A stretch of DNA of 64,000 nucleotides from NCBI RefSeq assembly GCF_963678635.1, contig NC_087062.1, positions 15,923,789-15,987,788 of the forward strand, in the 5' to 3' direction. This stretch comes from Symsagittifera roscoffensis (lineage: Eukaryota > Xenacoelomorpha > Acoela > Convolutidae). Made by a program: the position numbers and the translations under genes. Positions 10,951-22,698 of the stretch are shown here, in pieces; within the stretch, counting starts at the first letter, position 1, and every line of letters begins with the position of its first letter. A model generated the notes under the pieces. That model was not told the origin of the DNA. It searched no databases and was given only the letters and a program-made list of their open reading frames with translations.

Positions 10951-11684
10951 TAGTCACAATTCAATTTGGAACGATTTTGTTGTGCGGGATAACTCGCCAG
11001 CATAAATAATAGCTTTAAGATCACAGCATTATTAATCAAATATTCTAAACACGGATAAATTAGTCCACAGCATGGCCAAATAGGCTATTTTCAAACTCCC
11101 AGAATTTGCAAAAAAACTATCTGAGTTGAAATATCGTTTTACATTTTAATTCAGGGAGCCGATAGGTTATATTTTTCAGCGAGTCGATAGGGAATATTAG
11201 ATAGTCGATAGGGTATACCAGGGAGTCGATAAGATATATCAGGGATAGTCAGTGGGTTTTTTTTGTTAAAAAAGTATTTCGATTGAAAATTAACTGAGTA
11301 AAAACCACACCACGCATAAAAATTCCATTTTCTTCGAAAGTCAAACAATTAAGCTTGAACTTAGACCATGAAAGTAAATAGACTGCAACATAAACCTGAA
11401 ATTGTGTAGTAACCACTGTGTACATATAATTTATTTCGCAACCACCGAATGCAACTGTGTACTTATAAATTTATAATGTGTACGCAGAACAATGCGAATA
11501 TCCGACTTAAAAATTAATAACAATCAAAAATCAGAACATATCTTCATTCGAAAAACTAATATTAGGCAAAGATGCATAAACATGAAGAAGAAAAATCACT
11601 GTTTAAATAATGACTGTTTCATTTAATGAATAACGACGACAATTGTTTACACAGAAGCCAAGCAACGCCACAACCGAGGCTAGG
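10951..11684. other. Gene-free stretch
   Basis: AT-rich. At 11155-11245 there is a short imperfect tandem repeat of (G)GGAGTCGATAGGGTATA(C/T)CA, about four units. Nothing else supported. Confidence 0.55.
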
Positions 11685-12420
11685 CCTTTTACCAGACCGA
11701 CCGTTTATCAAACCGACCTTTTACCGGGTCTAGGACAACAAGCCGACGGGACTTCAAGCCGAAGGGACTTCAGGCCGAAAATTAAACTTTACAAGCACCT
11801 CAAATCCATATTTTTTCATCTGTACAACGTTGCTTTTCAAAATCTTACGCTAGTTTAGTCCATAATACGCGTTATTTATGACAATGAATCACTTAGGATT
11901 GACATCCGTTAATAATATCAGCCGGTTTTTGAAATGCATAAATTATAAACAAGAAATTTGCCTTCCACCGTGTTTTATTTTTCAATTTTCACAAACATCA
12001 TTTGGAGGTTTAAATTTTATGAAAACGGTAATAAATACCGACTAAGGATCATGAAGATGAGAAAATCTTCAGAAAAGTGTTCAAATTATTCTTATTTCAT
12101 GACTTAATGATAAAATTTTCGGCTTGAAGTCCCTAATTTTACGATTCGGCTTGAAGTCCCGTCGGCTTGATGTCCGGCACCCCCTTTTACCAGACCACAA
12201 TGCAATAATTCAATTAAGATAAGTTTAAATTATAGTGGAAAACTGGAAAAGGGAGCGGTTAGAACAAATAAAAATTCGGTGAAAAACCGTGAAATCATTG
12301 TCTTTAACCAGACTAAAGGGCGTCATTACATCTGTCAACCAAATTTGTTTATCAAGTCTGGTAGAAGGTACATGTTATAAGTTTTCTAATAAAAAGTCGG
12401 ACTGGTAAAAGTTCGGTCAG
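11685..12420. mobile_element. Outer MITE with iterated CTTTTACCAGACCGA ends (interrupted)
   Basis: The left arm carries CCTTTTACCAGACCGACCG and a further CCGACCTTTTACC. The right arm reads CGGACTGGTAAAAGTTCGGT, the inverse of the same motif. The interior is interrupted by the separate element at 11733-12175, after which CCTTTTACCAGACC resumes at about 12183. No target duplication was found and the outer limits are approximate. Confidence 0.65.
11733..12175. mobile_element. Inner nested MITE with iterated GGGACTTCAAGCCGA ends
   Basis: The left arm begins GGACAACAAGCCGACGGGAC and repeats GGGACTTCAAGCCGA / GGGACTTCAGGCCGA. The right arm is the inverse (CGGCTTGAAGTCCC twice, then GTCGGCTTGATGTCC). 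Arms are about 45-55 bp. It sits inside the 11685-12420 element, so it inserted later. No clear target duplication and no coding sequence. Confidence 0.8.
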
Positions 12421-12460
12421 TTTTACAACCACAAGCGAGAAAGGGCGAATGGGTGCTAGG

Positions 12461-12724
12461 GATTTTAGCAGACCGGTTTTTTAGCAGACCAATCTTTTAG
12501 CAGACTCAGAACCATTATAAAGTCAAATGGCTAACTTCAAACGCGGCATTGGCGATTAGCGACCGCTTGCTCCGCTATGCTTCAATTCAACACGGGTGTT
12601 ATTGTGCGCGTAAGCCTTTATTTTGCCGCTAATTTGGACTGTTGTGTTTCTGAAATTAATAGTTTTGTTGACAAATTGTGAGACAAATTGTTGACCCTAG
12701 ACTGAGCATCTTTTAGAATCTGTC
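12461..12724. mobile_element. Element with iterated TTTTAGCAGACC end
   Basis: The left side has three tandem TTTTAGCAGACC-type units. The core (12540-12610) contains GGCATTGGCGATTAGCGACC and CGCTTGCTCCGC, also seen in other elements with different ends (16555-16770, 27946-28160). The right end is poorly defined; CATCTTTTAGAATCTG at ~12708 may be a remnant of it. Confidence 0.5.
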
Positions 12725-13333
12725 AATCAAGCGCACAAGTTTTTCACAAAATGTACGCTTTGTTGCTCGCACATATTTTGCAATTCTGAAAAGTTTATAA
12801 ACTTAACTATGATGTAAATTGCCTTTTTTTGCTTCATTTAATACAATAAAAAAGCATCTGTGTTAAACTATTAGTAATCAAAATTCAAAGCATATGCTTT
12901 TAAATTGCCAATGCTTCCCGCGGCCAAAGCCACTAAACAAAAGTAGCAATAATACTTGCTACTTGGGTTGCAAAAAAAATTTGCTTCGCTAAATAAAAAT
13001 AGCTACGCTTGTGACACAAAGCTGTGAATCAGCATGGACACACACCTGTCAACAATTAAATTAAGCTGCTGTCAATTAAATCAATGAAAAATATTCATAA
13101 TGCTAATCCACTTCAGGCGACTTATAACAGAGTAAATAGTGTGAAGAGAGTCTGCTAGGCAGCAGGTTAATATAATTATACTCACGCACAAAAAATGGAG
13201 TTTGGAAGCTTTTAAACATAAGGAGTGCAGACAATCTGCTTCTAGGTAACTTCGTGTGTGAATAAGATCGTAACAGATAAAAATTCATTTTACCCAAGTT
13301 CGAAGGCAATTGGTAATTGTGATTTAGAGGCAA
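12725..13333. other. Gene-free stretch
   Basis: AT-rich. Contains (T/A)GCTTCGC-type fragments near 12975-13030 related to the dispersed hairpin family. No gene. Confidence 0.4.
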
Positions 13334-14650
13334 CTAGCGTGTAACGCACCTCCGTGCTTCGAATTTTTGACAACTTATAAAAAACCGCATATATCAGAAA
13401 AAAGATCTGCATCCTTTGAGTGTACTCTTGCAGCACCCAATTACAGGGTTGGTAATTTCAAATTTTGTAAAACCATAAAAATTTGAATTATACATCAGTT
13501 CATTGGAAAAAAATAAAATTACATAAAAACGTCAAATCTCGGGTACTAAAAGCAATTGAGCAGTCGCATTCGGACGCAAGATTTGAAATTCCTGAGAGTA
13601 CTCTCACAGCACCCAACTTCAGCGTTGCGAATTTCAAATTTAAAGAAAAATCTTATTTTTAAATTTCAGTTTTTTGAAAAAGTTTTGAAAAAATCACAAA
13701 AACGTCATATCTGGAAAACAACAAATATTTGAGTAGTCGTTTTTAGAGGCAAGAATTGCAACGCCTGAGAGTACTATCACGGTGAACAACTAAAGCGTTA
13801 AGAATTTCAAATTTTGAGAAACTTCAATTGTAAGTTTTCTAAACAAATTCTTTGAAAGCAACCCCTGGCAAGACTCTGACAGCCCCAAGTACAGGGCTAG
13901 AAATTTCAAATTTTGAAGAAAAAAAATTAACTTAACTTTTTTTGAAAAATCACAAAAAACGTCATATCTCGAAAAATACAATGAATTGAGCAGTCATATT
14001 GTGAGGTACAATTCGCAACCCCTGGGAGTACGCTTGCAGCGCCCAACTACAGGGTTGCGAATACCAAATGTTGAAAAAAATTTTAAATTTCACTTTTTCG
14101 AAAAAATCACAAAAAACGTCATATCTCGAAAACTACAATGAATTGAGCAGTCATATTGTGAGGTAAAATTCGCAACCCCTGGGAGTACGCTGACAGCGCC
14201 TAACTACAGGGTTGCCTATACCAAATGTTGAAAAAAAATTTAAATTTCACTTTTTTGAAAAAATCACAAAAAATGTCATATCTCGAAAACTAATGAATTG
14301 AGCTGTCAAAATTGGAAGCAAGATTCGCAACCTCTACGAGTACCTAAGCAGCGCCAAATACAGGGTTGGGAATGTCAAAAATTTTCTTTCAAATCTAAGT
14401 TTTCTGAAAATTGCAAATTGGAGCAGTCATAATTGGAGGCCGAATTTGCAACCCTGCGGGAACCCCGGCAGCATAACACTATTGGTTCTCTAATTTTAAA
14501 CTTCAGAAAATAAACACTGAGTTCAAACAGGGAAATCGAAAAAAAAATTTTAACCATTGCTTTATAAGATATAGCTTAAGCGAGAAAAAATTCTTTCGTT
14601 TAACATGCAAAAATAATAGGTTGAAAAAGCTTAAACATGGCGCGATAGTG
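13334..14650 (-). mobile_element. Helitron-like element with internal satellite, copy 1
   Basis: Read on the minus strand the element ends ...GCACGGAGGTGCG...CTAG followed by T: a short hairpin about 10 nt before CTAG, as at Helitron 3' ends, placed between A and T. The other end shares GCTTAAAC(A)TG and ACATGCAAAAATAAT(A) with the copies at 30583 and 45332. The interior is about eight diverged units of ~155-175 bp, with themes CGTCATATCTCGAAAACTAC, TTGAGCAGTCAT and CCTGAGAGTACNCTGACAGC. There is no Rep/helicase coding sequence, so it would be non-autonomous. Confidence 0.7.
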
Positions 14651-15213
14651 AAGTCCGCATTTAAATATATAATAGATTGGTAATTAAAACTTAATTCGAA
14701 GTATTTTTCCAAATATATTTTCTTTTTTTACGTTTTCTTTTTAATCAGCATCTTTGGTTAATTGCTATTGATTTAATGTCATTAATTTAGGGTTGTAAAT
14801 CTAGGCTCAAAATCTGAAATCCTAAATAAGTCTAGTTTTCGAGAACCGGCAGTTTTCACGATTAATCAAATATTTTACAAAAACTGAAAAATTAATTTAA
14901 TTTTTTTCCAAGTTTTTCCAAATTACAAATTGAGGTTCAAACTTTAAATCACTGGTTGTTTAGACAGAGCAATTTTTATGAAGTTTTTGTGCGTTTACTT
15001 CTATCCTGCTTTCACTAGGTAAACTGAAATAGCTAAAATAATCTAAAAGAAATGATTATGATTACCACCGTGTGCAGATAACTTGAACTATAATAATTCC
15101 ATTACAGATAATCAAAAAAGAGTTGTTTCGTCACTGTAATTTTCAACTGGACGTTCACTTATGTGCTTTGTTGACGTGCGCACGTTTTCCTTCAGGATAG
15201 ACTTTAAAGGAAA
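14651..15213. other. Gene-free stretch
   Basis: AT-rich, no element ends or coding sequence recognised. Confidence 0.5.
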
Positions 15214-15260
15214 CTAGCGTGTAACGCACCTCCGGCGCTTCAAAAAATTGTGAAAGTTTC
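15214..15260 (-). mobile_element. Terminal fragment of the Helitron-like family
   Basis: CTAGCGTGTAACGCACCTCC is identical to the end of the 13334 element and again preceded by A. The following sequence quickly diverges and no satellite units follow, so only the terminus is present. Confidence 0.65.
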
Positions 15261-15589
15261 TTATAAATACAATATATGAAAAAAAAACGACAAATGAATG
15301 CAATTGTAAAAAAAAGAACGATGAAAACAATTTTGAATGGAAGGTTTTTTAAACTAAAATGGTCAAATCTGAAACACAAGTTTCCCCTCAATTCGAGTTC
15401 CCCCTCGAAAAAAAGTCCCCCACAATTTCAAATGGACGAATCAATTATCTAGAGTAGCAAGAGACCCCGCGGACAAAAGCCTCAGGGTAGAACCGAAAAG
15501 ATGTGTTCAAACCGTTGTGGTGTCTAACAACATCAACGGTTTGAATACACGCATTATCTGGAGCATGCGCAGATACGACATGCATATGA

Positions 15590-16400
15590 ACAAAGCAAAG
15601 CTCCATGAAACCTGGCAAAATTCATGATACAAAACAGCTAACCGACCGGTTGCGGTACGAGTAGCAGAGAATGTTCCGACCATTACATATTCATAAAAAA
15701 TTACATTAGAAATTTTTTTCTTTTTTTATCTCAAACTTTTTTTTGTGCGAGGCGAGATAAAATGATCTGACACAAGCCTAGAATTTAGGCAAATTCCACA
15801 ATCACAAAAAATGGCAAATTTGTCAGCAGTTTTTATCGGAAAAAGATAAAAACAAAACAAAAACCTGAAAAAAAATCATTTTAGAGTTTTTGAAAATTTT
15901 TATTCCCAAAACGGCGCTAAAAAACTTCAAGTCAAAAACTTACAAAAGTTATGCTTAAGTTTAACAGCTTCTTTTTCTTTTTCTTTAATAAGCCTGCTCG
16001 CCCGCTTTACTCCTCGAAGTTGAACTGAAATTTATTAATTTGGAAGCAGTTTTTCTCGAGACCTGGCTAAGTTTTAAAAAAAATTCAATTTCGTTCGAAT
16101 CAAGGCCGAAAGGGCTTTAAAATGATATATCACTCCAAGCAAAAATCAAAAGTTTCAGACGGTTTTTTCTCGACATGGGAAACATTTTTCAGTATTTCGA
16201 ATAGCATTTTTTCTCATTTTTAATATTGTTCAAGTCGCGACTGAAAGGGCTTTAATCTGATATATCACTCGACCCATTCCAATGATTATTTGCAGTACCT
16301 GATTTTGCGTGGAAAACGAACAAGAAAACTAAAAACAGCCGAATACGAAATTCCTCTTAAATTTCAGTGGTCCCAACAAAAAATTTCAAAATCTTAGTGG
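15590..16400. repeat. Dispersed repeat family, longest old copy
   Basis: Shares in order with 52380-52870: an AAGCTNNGCT start, GCCGGTTGC...AATATTCCGACCAT, a T-run, GCCTGCTCRCYC, and a TGATTATTTG(C/T)(A/G)GTA block. Also matches 6960-7560 in its right half (CGACTGAAAGGGCTTTAA). No conserved open reading frame; its mobile class is unknown. Confidence 0.55.
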
Positions 16401-16554
16401 GCGCTACCTGGTTTGCATTCGAATCTGTCCTAAATGTATAATAATTATATCTATTTTTCTAAGTCTCATGTCTATTTTGGACCCATCTTTATTACCTTTC
16501 CCTAAATCGACAAAAGGGGGAACATTTGAGGTGAGTAGTATATTTCCAAAAATG

Positions 16555-16770
16555 GGTGCAGCGACAATTCGTATCAGGCGACGATTTGTAACAAGCTCCC
16601 ATTCGTAACAAACGACAATTCGTAGCAAGTCATTGGAAAGTAGAAAACGCTTGCTCCGCTCCGCTTACATCCGACACGAGAGGAATACTGCACATGAAGC
16701 AGTGTTCCACACTAATGCTTATGTTACGAGTTGTCGCTTATTTCAATTTTCCGCCTGTTACGAATGGTCA
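16555..16770. mobile_element. ~215-bp MITE with iterated CGACAATTCGTAAC ends, copy 1
   Basis: The left arm has GCGACAATTCGTATCAGGCG and two further degenerate units; the right arm has the inverse, GCCTGTTACGAATGG. The core includes CGCTTGCTCCGCTCCGCTTA and CACGAGAGGAATACTG, shared with 27946-28160. No coding sequence. Confidence 0.75.
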
Positions 16771-17149
16771 ACTCACGCTAAAACTTTAAAAATTTAGCCG
16801 AAGCTTGCGCTCGATCTCACAACACGATAAAAAAATACAAGGCTTCAATTTGTTTTTTTTAGAAAACAGCTGAAATTATTACTTCATTTTTCTCTCAGTC
16901 CTCCCTCCCCCTTCTTCTTAATTACGCACTATTTTGTTGATGGAACTTGCAAGCTTTTATTGCTCGATTTATATTCAAAATCGGGACAGCAGGAAAATTT
17001 ATAATTACAATTCTTTTGAAATAAAGTGATATTAAGTATTTAAGCTCCATTCATAACTAATTCACATTTGCATACTTTTCATAAGCCTCTAAAATCCGAT
17101 ACAAAATCATTAACAATTATGTTTCTCTCGCCAGAAAAAATCAACCAAT
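16771..17149. other. Gene-free stretch
   Basis: AT-rich with a CT-rich patch near 16895-16920. Nothing supported. Confidence 0.5.
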
Positions 17150-17885
17150 GCTTATTTAAATTAACCGGAAAAACGAAACAAAACTTGAAACTTCAAACGC
17201 GTTTTTCTGAAATTGGGTTGACTTGAGAAAAATTGTAACGACAAATTTTCCTTAGAATTCAAACAGAATTAATCATTTAATTTGGTTAAAAGAGCAATTT
17301 ATTTAGCTTAACTTGGGCCTAAAATTTTACCCCAAAAACGAACGTTTTTGGCTTTTTTAGTCAATCAAATGTTGCATCAACACTATGTTCAATTGCTAAC
17401 AAAACTATATCACAGTGCGCCTCTTATGTAGCCCAACAAATATTAACAGGGGCATAACCTCCAAGAATTGGCGCAAAGTGTTAAGAAATTGTTTCTGATT
17501 AAAAAATTTGGTTTTTTATAAAGTAAAACTGACATTTTTTGCTATCAAAATGAAATAATTTATACAAAATGAAGAATATACTCTCGTTTAACTTTTGGGG
17601 CTACATAAGGCGCTCACTGTGGTATAGTTTTATCAGCAATGAAACCAATAGTTTTGACTTAACCTTCGATTGACAAAAATGATCGTTATTGGGGTATACT
17701 TTTGGCCGCAACTTTTGCAATATAAAGTGAACCAATTTAGTTTTGCTAAAATCTAAGCAAATTGACTTCATCATTTTCTGTCTAAAATCAACCCAATTTG
17801 AGAAAAATGAGTTGTAATTTAATTGGTTTTGCCCGGTTAATTTAAATGAGCACTGTAGTGCTGATTTAAATTGTCCGGACAAAAC
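17150..17885. mobile_element. Foldback-type element, copy 1
   Basis: Two diverged inverted arms of about 290 bp with a short centre. The clearest inner match is AACAAAACTATATCACAGTG at 17399-17418, against its inverse near 17613-17635. Outer matches are TTTAAATTAACCGG on the left and CCGGTTAATTTAAA on the right. No coding sequence. Confidence 0.7.
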
Positions 17886-18470
17886 GCACGAAGATTCATA
17901 TTTAAACGCGTTTTTCTTAAACTGTTTTTTTTTAAGTTAAAATGATGAAAACAGAACTTACTAGATCAATTGCTAAAACTATATCAAAGCGAGCCTCTAT
18001 TATAGCCATAAAAATAAGAAGAGTATATTCTCGGAAAAATTGAATTAAACGTTTTAACTCTTTCCAAATAAAAAAATTGGTATTTTAAATAGTATTAGGC
18101 ATTTTTTGGCTATTAAACAAAAATAAAACTATTTATAAAAATTAGAAGATTATAGCCTTCTTGAACCTTGTTGCGTTACGTGAGAGACTCACTTTGATAT
18201 GGTTTTGTCAGTAATTGACCCGGTAGTTTTAGCGTAATTTTTATTGACTAAAAAAGCAAAAAATCATTCTTTTTTGGATAAAATTTTGGGTGCGAATTTC
18301 TTTTAAACAATATGAACCCTATCAATTCTGGTGAATAGTTCTAAGCATGTTTGGTCTTCATTATTCTACGTCTTAAGTCAGCCCAATTTGAGAAAAATGC
18401 GTTTTTAATTTCAACTTCAGCATTTTTTTCGGATAGTTAAAACCCGCACTGTAGGGTTATTTCTCAGCAA
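17886..18470. mobile_element. Foldback-type element, copy 2
   Basis: Adjacent to copy 1 and related to it. TTGCTAAAACTATATCAAAG (about 17973) is opposed by its inverse CTTTGATATGGTTTTGTCAG (about 18192). The outer right arm contains CCCAATTTGAGAAAAATG, also found in copy 1 (~17788) and at 25955. Arms are old and diverged. Confidence 0.6.
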
Positions 18471-19011
18471 AACCTAATCGCTAGATGGAATCTAAGCTTC
18501 AAGGCACATTACCTTTAATCAAAATAATTCCGCTAAGTTGCCTGGTCACAAATAAAGAACGATTTGGTCAGTAGAAGTCAACGAAATTGATTTCTGTTCA
18601 GAAATCAGATAACAATTCAGTATCAGTCGAATGACTCCGATCGGTTAATCAAAGATACAAACAGTACAAATTTTATAAATCACTGCTCACATACAATCTT
18701 CATGATTTTATAGAAATCTTACTGTGGCAGTATAAAATTGTAGTTCTTAGCAGCTTTTTTCCCGTAGAACTCTCGAATGCGAAGTAAACTCGGATGCGAA
18801 GTAGATTATTTTATGAAAATACTTACAGCTTTTTCGTTTCGTTTCGATAAACCCGACAAAACGTCCAAAGGAGCCAAGTGCGCTACTGTAAGGAATCGGT
18901 TACATCCGTGAATCGGATTCAAATATTTTTTAGGACGAGCAGTGAAAAACTTTTGCCCGCATAGCTTTTAATTTTGCACCCAATTCGTCATGAAAAGAAA
19001 TTCAATGTTTT
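18471..19011. other. Gene-free stretch left of the 2.3-kb array
   Basis: No coding sequence or repeat recognised. It ends at the sharp left boundary of the tandem array (GAGTTATCAAG at 19012). Confidence 0.5.
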
Positions 19012-19459
19012 GAGTTATCAAGAATTTCTGAAAAAAAATCTTTTCGTATGTACAGGTAAGTTTCACTTTCAGATTCAGTATAAACAAGTATCATTTGTTT
19101 ACACTGCCGTCTGATACCGCACAAACAATTATTCTCTCAAGGCACCTTAGAACAGGCCATTGGCCCTAACAGTGACCACTCAAAGCGGTACTGTGATAGT
19201 ATCTAACCAAAGTTGTTCAACTTATAAACGTGCTCCGTCTAGCAAACCAATTGACGATTTTAATTATTTTTTACTATTATAATAACTATTACTATTAATA
19301 TTTTTTTAAATAAAATTCGACATATTGAAACAATTGAACAAAATCATTGACTCAGAAGAAAACGTGTCCGAAAGGTACAATATGCATTCAAAGTAATAAA
19401 GAATAATGTAAAATCTGCTGAATTAAAAAAACTCCTGATTTAAGGCTGGTAATAATAAG

Positions 19460-19858
19460 ATGCCGAGATTTAAACATCTAATTTCTAAAAAACAAAGCAG
19501 TAGAAATACCAGTGCGAGCAGAACAATCAGCCTAACAGAATCTGATTTCCAAAGAGCCCCGTACTCCAAAATTATTGAAGAAAACGTAGCCAACAAACAG
19601 CTGACAACAAAAACTGTCAATGAGCTTTCAAGAACGAAAAAAGATGTGCTTTCTGAATTTCAGAAATTTTTAATGATAGATAACTTTTTGATTACAAAAA
19701 AAACCCGACTCGAGAAAACTGGATCAATAGCTAAACTTTCTCATTCCACTGGAAATTCTGAAAACTATAAATCCATTTTTGAAAGAAGAAAAACTTCACG
19801 TTTTTTTCGAGCCATTTGCAACTTTTGTGATAGGAGAGCGTTATTTGTCTTCCATTAA
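19460..19858 (+). CDS. Hypothetical basic protein, array copy 1
   Basis: A 132-codon open frame starting MPRFKHLISKKQ, rich in Lys, Ser and Thr, with no domain I recognise, no signal peptide and no membrane segment. The third array unit keeps it open for 123 codons with a few substitutions; the second is broken by indels. Because the whole unit is conserved at DNA level, openness in two of three copies is weak evidence for coding. It could be one exon of a spliced gene using the upstream donor at 19055, but no compatible acceptor could be proved. Confidence 0.3.
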   Translation: MPRFKHLISKKQSSRNTSASRTISLTESDFQRAPYSKIIEENVANKQLTTKTVNELSRTKKDVLSEFQKFLMIDNFLITKKTRLEKTGSIAKLSHSTGNSENYKSIFERRKTSRFFRAICNFCDRRALFVFH

Positions 19859-20185
19859 GCAATGAAAATACATTGAGCTTTAAACGAAATCAGAAGTCAC
19901 GTCACGAATAATGAAATTTGAGCGGGCAGATACTATTAGGACTGAAAAAGGCAAAAAAAAATACCAAAAAATAAGTTTGAGGGTAAACTGAGCAAAGAGA
20001 ACTATATGATGTGGTGCAACATTTGAAATTTTATAATCAAAAGGTAAGTGTTCTGGACCACTCATTTCTGTACAACCCGTTAAAGCGCGGAGAGCGGCGT
20101 TTTAAACTACTTGAAGTTTGCTTAAAGACGTATAACTTGCGTCATGGGACCTGGGCATGCGTAATCTAAAATTATCGTCTCTTGA

Positions 20186-20383
20186 ATGACCCCAATTTAT
20201 CTAGATAAGGCCTACAGGATCGCTATCCTGGGCGAGGCTTTTGCTGACGCTCGCTTACAGTGCTCTCCTAAGTTAAGGGATGGGCCAAAGAAAAAGCCGA
20301 AACTTTGGAGTGCTTTTCCAAGAGTGAGGGTGTATTTTCCAGTTTTACTAGGGTGTGCGTTGAAGTCCTTGTTGAACGAGTAG
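20186..20383 (+). CDS. Hypothetical 65-codon frame, array copy 1
   Basis: Starts MTPIYLDKAYR and stays open in all three array units (also 22501-22698 and 24794-24991) with one or two amino-acid changes per copy. It has no recognised domain. Three open copies are more than the neighbouring frame manages, but the sequence is short and overall DNA identity is high. Likely non-coding or a single exon. Confidence 0.22.
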   Translation: MTPIYLDKAYRIAILGEAFADARLQCSPKLRDGPKKKPKLWSAFPRVRVYFPVLLGCALKSLLNE

Positions 20384-20692
20384 AATAGGCTGGCGGAGCC
20401 ATTTGACGAGGAAAAAACAAGAGTTTGGACATAAAAAATTAGTGAATTTGGTATTTTGATGAGGTAGAGGAAAGGAAGCCGTTTTAAAGTTTTTCAACTG
20501 TACAAAGGGGGGAATCGTCTGCATATGATTGTAATTTGGTTGTAGTATGACTGTAGAATCTTAAGTGATAGACTTCGGAAACACAACTTTTTTTGCACAA
20601 CTTTACATTTCGAAGAGCGCAATGTGAACTCAGCACGAAAAATGACTCAGAGAGCTTGAGCTTCAAAAGAAGCCAACGCCATGCCACCACAA

Positions 20693-21105
20693 GGTGGCGT
20701 CCCTCATGCTGGAGGGACCGAATGCTTGAAAATTATTTTGGCTTTTTTTCAGCCAATCAGAATTGAATACTCAAAAATCTCAGGGAAATTGCAAAAATCT
20801 CAAAGTAAGCAAATAAATGCAGGCCATTAGTGTTAATGTTGATCGTTTAGATAATAATCAGATGAATGAAATAATGCCGTATCAAAGGCCGATTGGAACA
20901 AATTTAATATTTCAAAGATACCGATTTAGGAAAAATGGAAGAGCAAAAAACTAAATTTTTTATGTCTGCACCTATTATATTATTTCATCATTTTCTGTTT
21001 ATTTTAACTTCTATTTTGTGAGAAAGGTATTTAGCCAAAAAGAACGCGTAGTGATAAGGATTGGTTGAAATTTTTCCAGCATTCGGTCCCTCCAGCATGA
21101 GAACC
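20693..21105. mobile_element. 413-bp inverted-repeat element in array unit 1
   Basis: TCATGCTGGAGGGACCGAAT at the left is inverted near 21083-21100. The ends are GGTGGCGTCC...; the flanks are CCACCACAA (20684-20692) and CCACGACAA (21106-21114), a 9-bp target duplication with one later change. The second unit carries the same element with a perfect duplication, so the insertion predates the tandem amplification. A 9-bp duplication fits a Mutator-like element. Confidence 0.8.
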
Positions 21106-21273
21106 CCACGACAATAAAGAAACCAGTGGAAAAACCAAAACAACTAAATTTAAAAACCAATTCATGACCAAAAATATTTTAAGGAGTTCGATTTAAAATT
21201 TTCAATAACATGTTTCACACAGTACCGATCACTCAATAATCAATAATTACTTTTAACTAGATCTAGCTTACAA

Positions 21274-21281
21274 TATAAAAG
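21274..21281 (+). promoter_or_regulatory. TATA box-like TATAAAAG at unit 1/2 junction
   Basis: TATAAAAG lies about 32 bp before the unit boundary and the 40-bp segment ending in a consensus donor. It recurs at 23582-23589 and 25080-25087. Spacing suits a core promoter for a short leader exon. It is a sequence match only. Confidence 0.4.
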
Positions 21282-21763
21282 ACTTGATATACCGCTTCCA
21301 AAATACAATCAAGAGTTATCAAGAAATTCTGAAAAAAAATCTTTTCGTATGTACAGGTAAGTTTCACTTTTAGATTAAGTATAAACAAGTATCATTTGTT
21401 TACACTGCCGTCTAAAACCGAACAAACAATTATTCTCTCATGGCACCTTAGAACAGGCCATTGACCCTAACAGTGACCACTCAAAGCGGTACTGTGATAG
21501 TATCTAACCAAATTTGTTCAACTTATAAACGTGCTCTGTCTAGCAAACCAATTGACGATTATTATTATTATTATTATTACTATTATAATAACTATTACTA
21601 TTAATACTTTTTATAAAAATCGAAATTTTGAAACAATTGAACAAAATCATTGACTCAGAAGAGAACGTGTCCGAAAGGTACAATATGCATTCAAAGTAAT
21701 AAAGAATAATGTAAAATCTGCTGAATTAAAAAAAACTCCTGATTTAAGGCTGGGAATAACAAG

Positions 21764-22143
21764 ATGCCAAGAATTAAAAATCTAATTTGCAAAAAACAAA
21801 GCAGTAGAAATACCAGTGCGAGCAGAACAATCAGCCTAACAGAATCTGATTTCCAAAAAATATTTTCAAAAAGCCCCGTACTCCAAAATTATTGAAGAAA
21901 ATGTAGCCAACAAACAGCTGAAAAACTGTCAATGAGCTTTCAAGAACGAAAAAAGATGTGCTTTCTGAGTTTCAGAAATTTTTATTGATAAATAACTTTT
22001 TGATTACAAAAAAAACCCGACTCGAGAAAACTGGATCAATAGCTAAACCTTCTTATTCGACTAGAATTTCTGAAAACTATAAATCCATTTTTGAAACAAG
22101 AAAAACTTCACGTTTTTTTTCGAGCCATTTGCAACTTTTGTGA
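21764..22143 (+). pseudogene. Broken copy of the hypothetical basic protein
   Basis: Matches the frames at 19460 and 24068 but carries indels that shift the frame after the first third, leaving a downstream open piece from 21958. Its loss while the DNA stays similar suggests weak or no selection on this copy. Confidence 0.4.
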
Positions 22144-22500
22144 TAGGAGAGCGTAATTTGTCGTCCATTAGGCAATGAAAATACAATTGAGCTTTAAACG
22201 AAATCAGAAGTCAAGTCACGAATAATGAAATTTGAGCGGACAGATACTATTAGGACTGAAAAATGCAAAAAAAAATACCAAAAAAGAAGTTTGAGGGTAA
22301 ACTGAGCAAAGAGAACTATATGATGTGGTGCAACATTTGAAATTTTATAATCAAAAGGTAAGTGTTCTGGACCACTCATTTCTGTACAATCCCGTTAAAG
22401 CGCGGAGAGCGGCGTTTTAAACTACTTGAAGTTTGCTTAAAGACGTATAACTTGCGTCATGGGACCTGGGCATGCGTAATCTAAATTTATCGTCTTTTGA

Positions 22501-22698
22501 ATGACCCCAATTTATCTAGATAAGGCCTACAGGATGGCTATCCTGGGCGAGGCTTTTGCTGACGCTCGCTTACAGTGCTCTCCTAAGTTAAGGGATGGGC
22601 CAAAGAAAAAGCCGAAACTTTGGAGTGCTTTTCCAAGAGTAGGGGTGTATTTTCCAGTTTTACTAGGGTGTGCGTTGAAGTCCTTGTTGAACGAGTAG
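22501..22698 (+). CDS. Hypothetical 65-codon frame, array copy 2
   Basis: Same frame as 20186-20383, with Ile-to-Met and Arg-to-Gly changes. See that entry for the limits of the evidence. Confidence 0.2.
   Translation: MTPIYLDKAYRMAILGEAFADARLQCSPKLRDGPKKKPKLWSAFPRVGVYFPVLLGCALKSLLNE

Larger units (their letters stand above)
19012..21312 (+). repeat. 2.3-kb tandem unit 1
   Basis: First of three direct tandem copies (19012, 21313, 23621), each starting GAGTTATCAAGAA. Each unit has a splice-donor-like ACAG|GTAAGTTTC 40 bp in, a 123-132-codon basic Ser/Thr-rich open frame (intact in units 1 and 3), a second donor-like AAAAG|GTAAGTG, a 65-codon frame and an inverted-repeat element. Copies differ by a few per cent. 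Confidence 0.85.

Noticed and set aside
13334-14650. CRISPR array
   Set aside because: Units of ~155-175 bp are diverged along their whole length with no short constant repeat and unique spacers, and the context is eukaryotic.
16404-16628. 74-codon minus-strand frame
   Set aside because: Half of it is the iterated arm of an inverted-repeat element.
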